Source of the DNA: a virus
Length of the DNA: 51,014 nt
Virus record (IMG/VR): IMGVR_UViG_3300035698_022667
Coordinates: 1 to 51,014 of that record
Direction: 5' to 3' (one strand)
The notes beneath the pieces are model-generated. The model was not told the DNA's origin, made no database searches, and saw nothing but the letters and a program-made list of their open reading frames with translations. Both the position numbers and the translations under genes were made by a program. This document shows, in pieces, positions 24,576 through 31,392 of the stretch; the first letter of the stretch is position 1, and each line of letters starts with the position of its first letter.

Positions 24576-24597
24576 AGACGAAAGTCTCTTTTTTTTG
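24574..24597 (+). terminator. Rho-independent terminator
   Basis: AGAGAC-GAAA-GTCTCT (GNRA-type tetraloop) followed by seven or more Ts. It overlaps the stop of the AT-hook protein gene. Confidence 0.88.
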
Positions 24598-24675
24598 TTT
24601 GAGCAGATAATTTAAGTGCATTTGTTAAATCTTATATGTCATTTGTATACTCAAGTATGCATTTTGTTAATTTAT

Positions 24676-24705
24676 GTGTCAAAATACAAAAAAATGTATT
24701 ATAAT
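24676..24705 (+). promoter_or_regulatory. Possible sigma-70-like promoter
   Basis: TATAAT at 24700-24705 with GTGTCA at 24676-24681, 18 bases upstream. The region (24598-24745) holds no gene and precedes a signal-peptide protein. The -10 is exact and the -35 matches TTGACA at four of six bases. Weak. Confidence 0.35.
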
Positions 24706-24745
24706 TACCATAAATATATTATAAACTAAAAAAAAATTAATGATT

Positions 24746-25165
24746 ATGAAAAAATTAATGTTAAGTATGTTGTTCATATTAATTATGGGCGCAGTGACAT
24801 TTGGCAATTCTGTAGTCAAAGGAAACACACATTCAGACTTGGGAAAGTACAAGATTGAATTAACTGAAACTGTCACTGTAGATGGTGAAGAACTAACAGC
24901 TTATGTTATTAGTTACGAAAATTCTCCTTTAGAAATAAAGATAAACGTAAACAAAAATAAAAAGATCGAAAATTATGTAGCATCTTCTAACGATCTTTTT
25001 GTTAAATATGTTTACAATGGAAAATATTTTGGTATTTTAACGACCAATAACCACCAAATTTTAAATCGAGCTGAATATTTTCATCAAAAAGTTTTAACAC
25101 AAGACACAAAAACAGAAATTGAAAATATACAACTTATTGCGGGTTTATTTTCCGATGTTAATTAA
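24746..25165 (+). CDS. Secreted protein with signal peptide
   Basis: I take the second ATG (24746), which gives a classic signal peptide: MKKLMLSMLFILIMGAVTFG with likely cleavage after TFG or GNS. The mature part (about 115 residues) is beta-rich (YKIELTETVTVDGEELTAYV, LEIKINVNKNKK) without Cys or a lipobox. It is a single-gene unit between two terminators with its own upstream region. That suggests an export-dependent function such as modifying the cell envelope or excluding other phages. No family recognised. Confidence 0.65.
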   Translation: MKKLMLSMLFILIMGAVTFGNSVVKGNTHSDLGKYKIELTETVTVDGEELTAYVISYENSPLEIKINVNKNKKIENYVASSNDLFVKYVYNGKYFGILTTNNHQILNRAEYFHQKVLTQDTKTEIENIQLIAGLFSDVN

Positions 25166-25197
25166 GAATACATAATCATTTTTAAAATGAGCTGTAT

Positions 25198-25236
25198 AAA
25201 GGAGAGGACTTTAAGTCCTCTCCTTTTTTTGTTTTT
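25198..25236 (+). terminator. Rho-independent terminator
   Basis: Long perfect stem AAAGGAGAGGACT / AGTCCTCTCCTTT (25198-25210 with 25214-25226) and a T-run. The strongest terminator in the window; it ends the secreted-protein unit. Confidence 0.9.
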
Positions 25237-25306
25237 GTTAATGAATAGATATTATGAATAAAATAAGTTTTGTTCTTGAATAAATAAATAAAATAATCAT
25301 GTTACA

Positions 25307-26647
25307 ATGGCAATAGACTTATTTAATAAGACATCTAATAATTACATTCAAGCAGATTTACCTACATGTCCTGGAGATTCTGATGCAACAATTTTTGAAT
25401 TTTTACCCGGACAGCAGATTGGTGTAGTTCAAGGAAGTGATACATTGATGGCAATGGACTTTTCAGATTTTTCTCAAGATGTTACAGGATGGGTACAACA
25501 AAAAAGAATATTAGAATCAGGAGAAGTTACATTTATTCCCGGTTTAACAAAAGGAATTTCATCTGAAACAGAAATATTTCCTATTACATCTTTTGTACCT
25601 ACTGCTAGTACAGGTTATTATATGGCAATTGATTTTTCTATAGGTGTTTATAAAAATTTTAAATGGACTGAATATGAAATTGATACATCAGCAAATTATG
25701 ATTTAGGAATTGATATTGCTAGCGCTATAAATTTAGCATTGGCTGATGCGCCTGTAAGTATTACAGTTGCTTATGATGACGTCAGTACTTTTACATTTAG
25801 TGGAGACGAAGGATATTCATTTGACGTAAGTACATTTACTCTTTCACGAACAGATATTCCTCAATTAGGAACAGAATTATTAGATGCAAGTAACTGGACA
25901 ATTTCATCTTCTTGTTGGACTGGAAGTTGGACTGATGGATTTTCAAGAGATCCATCTCATTTTGATCTTGGCGATACATCAACATTATTAAATTCTTTAG
26001 TAGCACAAGTAGGAGACACATATCACATAACATATGACATTTCTACTCAGCTTACAGGTTCAATTGATGTAGCATTTGGAGGTCAATCAGATGTTTCGAT
26101 TGCAAACGGAGAAACTTGGATTATTACAGCAACTACTGTAGATTCATTAATTATAACGCCTTCTATAGATTTATCTGTAGGCTATGTTAATTTTAGTATC
26201 AAACCTTTTAATGATGTTTCTACATGTATTCTTATAAAAGATGAAGTTGCAAGTGTTCCAGCTTTTAAATACCCAAATACAGGAATGTTAGGATATTTAT
26301 TAAATATGACATACCCAATTTCAATAACAGATGATTATAGAAAATATGTAAATATTAATCATGTTCCAGATAATTTAAATATTATTGATCCTGATACACA
26401 ACTTTCTATTTTTAACAAAAAAGTTGATGTTGGGATGAATGGAACTAGTACAAGTGATATAATGAGTGCCGGAGACTATCTTAATTATGTAGATATTGCA
26501 AGTCAATGGGAAAAAGTTGGAGCATTTAGATCTTGGTTAACTGCTGAAGATCCTACAGATTCTAACACAGAAAATTTAATCACAGGATTTTATGTATTTA
26601 ATCCTCAAACATTCGCAATACAAATTGAATATATCGTAATATTATAA
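25307..26647 (+). CDS. Beta-rich virion protein with Trp-rich binding-like module
   Basis: The 446-residue protein is rich in Ser/Thr/Asp/Val beta strands throughout, typical of tail or decoration proteins. Residues about 190-275 (ELLDASNWTISSSCWTGSWT to VAFGGQSD) form a carbohydrate-binding-like jelly-roll module. A similar module, with the same ELxxxxxW...W opening, is in the tail-fibre protein at 49507-50370. The C-terminal part (SAGDYLNYVDIASQWEKVGA) looks like a conserved virion domain. It overlaps the next gene's ATG by one base. It probably sits on the virion surface or baseplate periphery. Confidence 0.72.
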   Translation: MAIDLFNKTSNNYIQADLPTCPGDSDATIFEFLPGQQIGVVQGSDTLMAMDFSDFSQDVTGWVQQKRILESGEVTFIPGLTKGISSETEIFPITSFVPTASTGYYMAIDFSIGVYKNFKWTEYEIDTSANYDLGIDIASAINLALADAPVSITVAYDDVSTFTFSGDEGYSFDVSTFTLSRTDIPQLGTELLDASNWTISSSCWTGSWTDGFSRDPSHFDLGDTSTLLNSLVAQVGDTYHITYDISTQLTGSIDVAFGGQSDVSIANGETWIITATTVDSLIITPSIDLSVGYVNFSIKPFNDVSTCILIKDEVASVPAFKYPNTGMLGYLLNMTYPISITDDYRKYVNINHVPDNLNIIDPDTQLSIFNKKVDVGMNGTSTSDIMSAGDYLNYVDIASQWEKVGAFRSWLTAEDPTDSNTENLITGFYVFNPQTFAIQIEYIVIL

Positions 26648-27726
26648 TGGCAAAATCAGAAAAAATAGAGTATAAAGGAAAAACTGTTTGGATTAATTCA
26701 GAAGATTTTCAAAATCCTGAAATTAAACAACTTTTTGTCTATAGAGATAAAGATTTAACTAGAGTCTATAAAACTATCAGAGGAACAGTTATTATTAATA
26801 AAACAGAGTTAGATGATAAATTAAAAGAAGGATATGGAGCTGGATTTTCTTTTGGCAGTGGATCAGGTGGTAAAATAGGTGGGGGATTTGGTGGAGCTAA
26901 TAATTTAGGTGGCCCAAATATGATGTACACTTATGAAATTAAACCTCTTAATCATTCATTAGAACAACTTCCAACTGTAAGTGATGATCAAGTAGAACAA
27001 ATAAACATTGGTTCAAAGGTTAGAGGAAAAGAAATTCGATCAAATGCAAATAAAAGTGATAAATATATTCTTGGACAAATTCAAAAAGTCGGAATGGCAG
27101 AGAATGGTGCAATCAAATATTATGTGATAATCGATGAAGCCACAGCAAAATTTGTTAAATTAGATCCATTAACTGTTAGCTTAGTTATTCATGATCCTAT
27201 AGAATATTATGCAGATGCAACTGATGTGGGACCAAATAGCCGAAGAGCAGAAAAAATGAAAAAAAATACTTTAGATAATCAAACTATGCAAGAAAGTAAA
27301 TTAGTTCGCGAAACTATCACAATAAATGAAAATGCTACAAATAATTGGGATTTAGGATTTGAAAATACAAAAGTTTTTAAATTTTATGATCAACATGGTT
27401 CAAAACAATTTTTACAAGGATGTAAAAATTGTAATGAAATAGTTCCAATTGAAAATACTGAAAGACGACAATACATAGGAAATGTATATCAATCATTATG
27501 CCATTGTGGCCAATGTGACAAATTTATGGTTTTTGATGAACAAAATTACAATTTGTTAGATTCTTATTTAGATAATAAATTTGAAGTTATTGAAGAAAGT
27601 CTTAACGAATCAATGGCTTATCAATGCGGTACATGCGGAGAAAGAGCTGAAGCCGAAGAAATAGAAAATAATTCTAATATGAGATGTCCAAACTGCGGAG
27701 ATTGTAATTGGGAACAAAAATATTAA
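26647..27726 (+). CDS. Zinc-ribbon protein with two internal tag sequences
   Basis: The 359-residue protein appears modular. Residues 1-205 contain a Gly-rich loop (GAGFSFGSGSGGKIGGGFGG) and an SH3-like domain. About residue 219 there is SKLVRETITINENA, and about residue 314 EVIEESLNESMAYQ, both internal matches to the shared tag. Cys pairs CKNCNE and CHCGQC follow the first. CGTCGE and CPNCGDC follow the second, forming zinc-ribbon-like knuckles. If the prohead protease cuts at the internal INE/LNE sites, three products would arise. SESLNESMSYQ-like sequence also opens the gene at 28241. Function unknown. Confidence 0.72.
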   Translation: MAKSEKIEYKGKTVWINSEDFQNPEIKQLFVYRDKDLTRVYKTIRGTVIINKTELDDKLKEGYGAGFSFGSGSGGKIGGGFGGANNLGGPNMMYTYEIKPLNHSLEQLPTVSDDQVEQINIGSKVRGKEIRSNANKSDKYILGQIQKVGMAENGAIKYYVIIDEATAKFVKLDPLTVSLVIHDPIEYYADATDVGPNSRRAEKMKKNTLDNQTMQESKLVRETITINENATNNWDLGFENTKVFKFYDQHGSKQFLQGCKNCNEIVPIENTERRQYIGNVYQSLCHCGQCDKFMVFDEQNYNLLDSYLDNKFEVIEESLNESMAYQCGTCGERAEAEEIENNSNMRCPNCGDCNWEQKY

Positions 27727-27730
27727 AATT

Positions 27731-28216
27731 ATGAAATTAGTTAGAGAATCATTATCACCAAGCGAATCTCTTTATGGATTTGGAGGATGGCTTACAACTC
27801 GAGAAGAACCCATAACCATAGGCAGAAAGTATGATGCTGGTATTGTCGCTGAATTAATAGATGAGTTTATACAAAAACAAAAATTGAAAAAGCCAAAAGA
27901 GCATTGGGAAAGAGCTTTAATTTCAATGAATGAAAAATGGAGTCCTGATGACAAGAAAGATGTTAAAGGAAAAGTTGAACGAAGTGAAAAACTTTCTAAA
28001 GAAATGAAAGATGCTATTAATCCTTTAATTACATCTAACTCAGAATATAGAGAGGGAAAAGTTTTTCGATTAAAATATCCACATTCTAAAGGATGTAGTC
28101 TCGGGGCAGATAAAGATGGATTTTTTGTTTTTACACATAGAGCGAGAAGCAAATCAAAACCTACTATTGATAAAATTCCTCAAAAAGATATTAAATTTAT
28201 AGAAAGCACAGGATGA
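27731..28216 (+). CDS. Tag-bearing protein (MKLVRESLSPSE)
   Basis: 161 residues starting MKLVRESLSPSESL. The core is helical and basic (FIQKQKLKKPKEHWERALIS, KGKVERSEKLSKEMKDAI). The C-terminal part is beta-rich (FRLKYPHSKGCSLGADKDGF). It lies 4 bases after the zinc-ribbon gene and runs into two further tag starts. Candidate internal head protein; no family recognised. Confidence 0.72.
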   Translation: MKLVRESLSPSESLYGFGGWLTTREEPITIGRKYDAGIVAELIDEFIQKQKLKKPKEHWERALISMNEKWSPDDKKDVKGKVERSEKLSKEMKDAINPLITSNSEYREGKVFRLKYPHSKGCSLGADKDGFFVFTHRARSKSKPTIDKIPQKDIKFIESTG

Positions 28217-28236
28217 AAAAATTAGTTAAAAAATAA
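28213..28236 (+). other. Orphan tag start (MKKLVKK then stop)
   Basis: ATG at 28213 encodes MKKLVKK followed by TAA. It matches the first seven positions of the shared tag but has no body, and it overlaps the preceding stop. It may be the remains of a deleted tag gene or a start left by tag duplication. Confidence 0.4.
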
Positions 28237-28240
28237 AAAT

Positions 28241-28546
28241 ATGAAAAAAATAGTTAGAGAATCATTAAACGAATCCATGAGTTATCAAGATTTTTTCGGT
28301 AAAACTGTAACTCATGAAAACGCAATACAAACTAAAATACGAAATTTTATAGTAGATATTATAACGGAAGAAAGAGGTATTTCTGAAAAAGCCTTTTCAT
28401 CAATAGATGATGTTATACTTGAAGTTAAAAATATGTGTGAAAAAAATCCTGAAGTATATGAAGAAGCTGAATCTTATAATCAAAAACGAAGATTTAATTT
28501 ATTAGCAGAAGAAATATACGAAAAATATTTCAATAAAACTGCTTAA
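28241..28546 (+). CDS. Tag-bearing protein (MKKIVRESLNE)
   Basis: 101 residues starting MKKIVRESLNESMSYQDFFG, the clearest consensus form of the tag. The stretch ESLNESMxYQ is shared with the internal tag of the zinc-ribbon protein at 26647. The body is helical (IRNFIVDIITEERGISEKAF and on) with a single Cys. Candidate internal head protein. Confidence 0.75.
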   Translation: MKKIVRESLNESMSYQDFFGKTVTHENAIQTKIRNFIVDIITEERGISEKAFSSIDDVILEVKNMCEKNPEVYEEAESYNQKRRFNLLAEEIYEKYFNKTA

Positions 28547-28603
28547 TAATTTTTTGTTCAGAAAAAAGGATTATATTTGTAAAAAATAAAACAGATTAAA
28601 AAT

Positions 28604-29269
28604 ATGAAAGCAAAATTTGTAAGCGAATCTCTAAACGAAGATAAAAAAGGATTCATAAGATTTAAAAGAAATCCACAGGAACTTAAAGAAGAATATCCTG
28701 AATTGTTTGGGACATTATCATTTAGTATTATCGCTAATGCATTACAAAATTTACCCCCTGAATTATTCATCAGCAATAAATTAGATTTGGATCGGTTTTT
28801 CAATTTCATTAAGAGATTTAAAGGGTACAAAAAATCTCTCAAAGATATGAAAGAGAATTTATTAAATGCTGCGCCTCATTTAGGAATAATTGATAGGCTA
28901 AAGTTAACTAGAGAAGAAAGAAGTGAATTGAATTTTCAAGAAAAACTTATATCCGGAGATCAAGACATAGAATCTTTTATAGGTGCAGAAATTAAAAGAG
29001 AAAATGCTGAACCTGAGGATTATGTTCTTAGAAGTAATGACGGCGGAACAGAACCTGCTTATTACAGATTCACTCAACCTACTAACAAAACATGAAGGAA
29101 ACTTATTAAAAGCTGCGTATTCAACTGTACATGGTAATCCTAGAAAAAAACTCCTTGGCGCAATTATTTAGATGCAAGACCTATATTTAAATATAATGTC
29201 GATAAGGATAGGAAAAGTGAATATTTTACGAATGACCCTGATGATTTTCAAGGAAAAGAATATAACTAA
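28604..29269 (+). CDS. Tag-bearing protein with two compensating frameshifts (MKAKFVSESLNE)
   Basis: The frame from 28604 starts MKAKFVSESLNEDKKGFIRF and runs 163 residues to TGA 29093-29095. The +1 frame then carries coding-like HEGNLLKAAYSTVHGNPRKK. After an A7 run (29144-29150) the original frame resumes with NYLDARPIFKYNVDKDRKSE and ends at TAA 29267-29269. One extra A in the A4 at 29087-29090 and one missing A at 29144-29150 would give a single protein of 221 residues. This is the last rightward gene before the strand switch. The central part is helical and Arg/Lys-rich. Function unknown. Confidence 0.62.
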
Positions 29270-29291
29270 AAAAGAGGCTTAAGCCTCTTTT
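29270..29291. terminator. Bidirectional terminator at the strand switch
   Basis: AAAAGAGGC-TTAA-GCCTCTTTT palindrome with A-run on one side and T-run on the other. It can end both the rightward tag-gene unit and the leftward unit that finishes with the glycosyltransferase. Confidence 0.85.
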
Positions 29292-29365
29292 GTTTCAAAA
29301 TCAATATATCAATAATCATCAAATACTCAAATCCCGCTTGTTTAGTTGTGATAATATAGCTAATG

Positions 29366-30190
29366 TCAAGATTTAAGCCAAGGGACATCAAACTTATGAA
29401 TTTTTACATCAAGTTTGTGAACATGTACCTGATTCGAAGGAACATTGAATAACATAATGGCGTCATCACCTTCTTTCCAGTTTTCCCAACGTTCAATAGC
29501 TTGTTCAATCAATTGCGGTTTATCTTTAAAATGCTCTTTAGCACTCCAATTTTCTAATTTCTTACGAATATCCTTCCTTATCCATGCACCGTGCCCCATT
29601 CTAATCACTTCATCAGGGAAGAGGTATGTACCAATATTCATTGGATTAAAGATTCTTCTCGTTGGATCTGTGGGTCCTGGAGCTGGTCCATTAAAGGTAT
29701 AGTTAAAGTAAGTTGAGTGAATTCCTGGAACAAAAGGACGAAATGGGTAAACTAAGTAATGATCGAAGTCTCGATAATAATTTACATAACTCCAATAAGT
29801 AACAGGCCATCCTTTTTCATTAATTTGTCTTTTTGCTTCTCTGAATTGATCAGCGTCGTAAAACTCATCTGCATCAATGTTCAGGATATGAGAATATCCT
29901 TTTGATTTCATGAGATTTATTCCCATGTTTCTTTTATCTGTTTCTTGTTCTCGATGTGGTTTAAAAGAATTCCCTTCAAATTCTATCAATTCATCTATTA
30001 ATCCAAGAGATTTAAGACGATTTAATTCTTCAAAATCTATTGGATCCATAAGATTTCCGCAATATGATTTTTTCTGATAAAATGCTGCGACCCATTGAAC
30101 TTGATCTCTTATTTCTGTTATTAAATCTTCTAGCAACTCTGAAGCATCGAAGGCGTTGATGGTCAAACTTAACGAGCGTATCTTTCCCAT
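29366..30190 (-). CDS. Glycosyltransferase family 2-like
   Basis: The 274-residue protein opens with a GT2-type core: an N-terminal SLSLTINAFDASELLEDLIT strand-helix, RNMGINLMKSKGYSHILNID, then DADEFYD. The DAD in the latter is the DxD-type nucleotide-sugar/metal motif. The C-terminal half carries aromatic-rich sequence (YWSYVNYYRDFDHYLVYPF) and HVHKLDVKIHKFDVPW. It resembles the glycan-transferring enzymes that large phages use to decorate DNA or virion proteins; target unknown. It has no obvious promoter motif. A decayed endonuclease ORF overlaps its 5' end. Confidence 0.78.
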   Translation of the reverse strand: MGKIRSLSLTINAFDASELLEDLITEIRDQVQWVAAFYQKKSYCGNLMDPIDFEELNRLKSLGLIDELIEFEGNSFKPHREQETDKRNMGINLMKSKGYSHILNIDADEFYDADQFREAKRQINEKGWPVTYWSYVNYYRDFDHYLVYPFRPFVPGIHSTYFNYTFNGPAPGPTDPTRRIFNPMNIGTYLFPDEVIRMGHGAWIRKDIRKKLENWSAKEHFKDKPQLIEQAIERWENWKEGDDAIMLFNVPSNQVHVHKLDVKIHKFDVPWLKS

Positions 30191-30417
30191 AATTTTTCTT
30201 TTTTTATTCGTTTTACTTTATTTAAATGATAATTTGTTTGCCTTGATATTTCACTAATTTTTATATTTTTATTATATAGATCATAAATTAATAAAATTAA
30301 TTTTTTATCTAATTTTTTATAAAAACTTAATAAAGAGGCTTGTCTTGCTTTTTCTATTCGTTCAGCCGAATATTTTTCGCCCCAACTTGGGTGATTTTTC
30401 CCTTCATTATTAAAATA
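30169..30417 (-). pseudogene. Homing endonuclease remnant
   Basis: On the minus strand an open frame without a start reads VYFNNEGKNHPSWGEKYSAE, a GKNHPSWG/NUMOD-like DNA-contact motif. It then gives a helix-turn-helix-like end (KISEISRQTNYHLNKVKRIK) and stops at 30169. The catalytic part is absent. It overlaps the start of the glycosyltransferase gene by about 22 bases. Confidence 0.5.
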
Positions 30418-30423
30418 GACTTT

Positions 30424-30670
30424 TTACCATGTTGTATTTTTCTTTTTACTTAAAAATTTTAATAATTTTTTACCTGCTTTTCTTTTTTCTTGTTTAGATT
30501 GACTTGATTGTTTTTTATTTTTTTTTGATATTTTGCATATATAATATATGGTTAATCCTAATGTGATAATTCCTAATAATATGGCAACATATAAGATATG
30601 ATGTTCTAGCCATAAATGTTGTCCAGGTTCAAAAAAAAACTTTTATTCCTTCATAAATTCTTTCTAACAT
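30424..30670 (-). CDS. Small membrane protein, frameshifted at a T9 run
   Basis: ATG at 30670 gives MLERIYEGIKVFF then stop. Dropping one base from the A9/T9 run (30631-30639) yields FEPGQHLWLEHHILYVAILL, a transmembrane helix, and a strongly basic tail (KKNKKQSSQSKQEKRKAGKK) ending at 30424, about 82 residues in all. It is preceded by an exact late-promoter-like motif. The frameshift lies in the longest homopolymer around, so it is probably a sequence error. Confidence 0.55.
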
Positions 30671-30672
30671 TT

Positions 30673-30686
30673 TTTATTTTATATAT
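30673..30686 (-). promoter_or_regulatory. Late-promoter-like 14-mer
   Basis: Exact ATATATAAAATAAA on the minus strand, 2 bases before the ATG at 30670. Confidence 0.6.
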
Positions 30687-30713
30687 CATCTATACAAAGT
30701 GTAGTCTTTTGTT

Positions 30714-30854
30714 TTAGATTTCGTTATAACATTTTTTGCATAGTTCTCCAGCTCCTTCAATATAATACTTGCGGAAATCTACATGTAAATTTTTTGGAAC
30801 ATCAGTAAGTTCATTACAATAAGCACATCTTCTGATTTCTCCATTGATAACCAT
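30714..30854 (-). CDS. Small zinc-ribbon-like protein fused onto thyA
   Basis: The 46-residue ORF starts MVINGEIRRCAYCNELTDVP and ends ELCKKCYNEI. Two CxxC pairs 27 residues apart suggest a zinc ribbon. Its first bases overlap the broken thyA frame at the point where thyA homology stops, so its start may be recreated by a deletion joining the two genes. Confidence 0.5.
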   Translation of the reverse strand: MVINGEIRRCAYCNELTDVPKNLHVDFRKYYIEGAGELCKKCYNEI

Positions 30855-31323
30855 AAACCTTACCGAGATCTCCAAGAGTATATCCAGTTTGTGAATAATG
30901 ATGCTGTAAGAATTCAAGAGATTCTTTTTCTTTTATAACTTGGATAAATTCTTCAATAGTATAAGGTCTTACATCCATCATCTCCCCAGATACATTATAT
31001 CCATTTTTATATAAAATTGTGGTTGAAGAATTTTCTTTTTCGGTATATTTCAAATACCAACGATATGCGTCTTTATTCCAGACGTTTACATTATTATCTA
31101 CTAAATATTTGATGTTTGTTTCGCCTCGTAACATCCATAATAATTCTGTAATAATTCCCTTCAAAAACATCTTTTTTGTAGTAAGTAAAGGAAATCCTTC
31201 GCTTAAATCCATTTTTATCATTGCATTCGATATACCAATCGTATTCGGCATATTTGCTCTTCCTGATTCTTTCTCAACTCCGTTGTCGAGAATATTCTGT
31301 AATAAATCTAAGTATTGTTTCAT
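30814..31323 (-). pseudogene. thyA: Thymidylate synthase, C-terminal half missing
   Basis: Thymidylate synthase methylates dUMP to dTMP. The first 160 residues are a clear ThyA: MKQYLDLLQNILDNG, DLSEGFPLLTTKKMFLKGII, ELLWMLRGETNIKYLVDNNV, WNKDAYRWY, then LGDLGKVYGYQWRN. After YQWRN the frame runs into QKMCLL and stops. The catalytic Cys (PCH motif) and the rest of the enzyme, about 110 residues, are absent from the window. The next bases encode a zinc-ribbon peptide in another frame. This looks like a deletion junction or an assembly collapse. As sequenced it cannot be active. Confidence 0.82.
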
Positions 31324-31392
31324 AATAATATATTTAAATATTATATAATTCTAGATACAAGAGTTTTAAAAATATATTAAAGAAAAGTTAAA

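Noticed and set aside
30814-31323. Group I intron interrupting thyA
   Set aside because: The missing half of ThyA does not reappear downstream on the minus strand within the window, and the sequence after the break encodes a zinc ribbon. An intron would need the second exon nearby.
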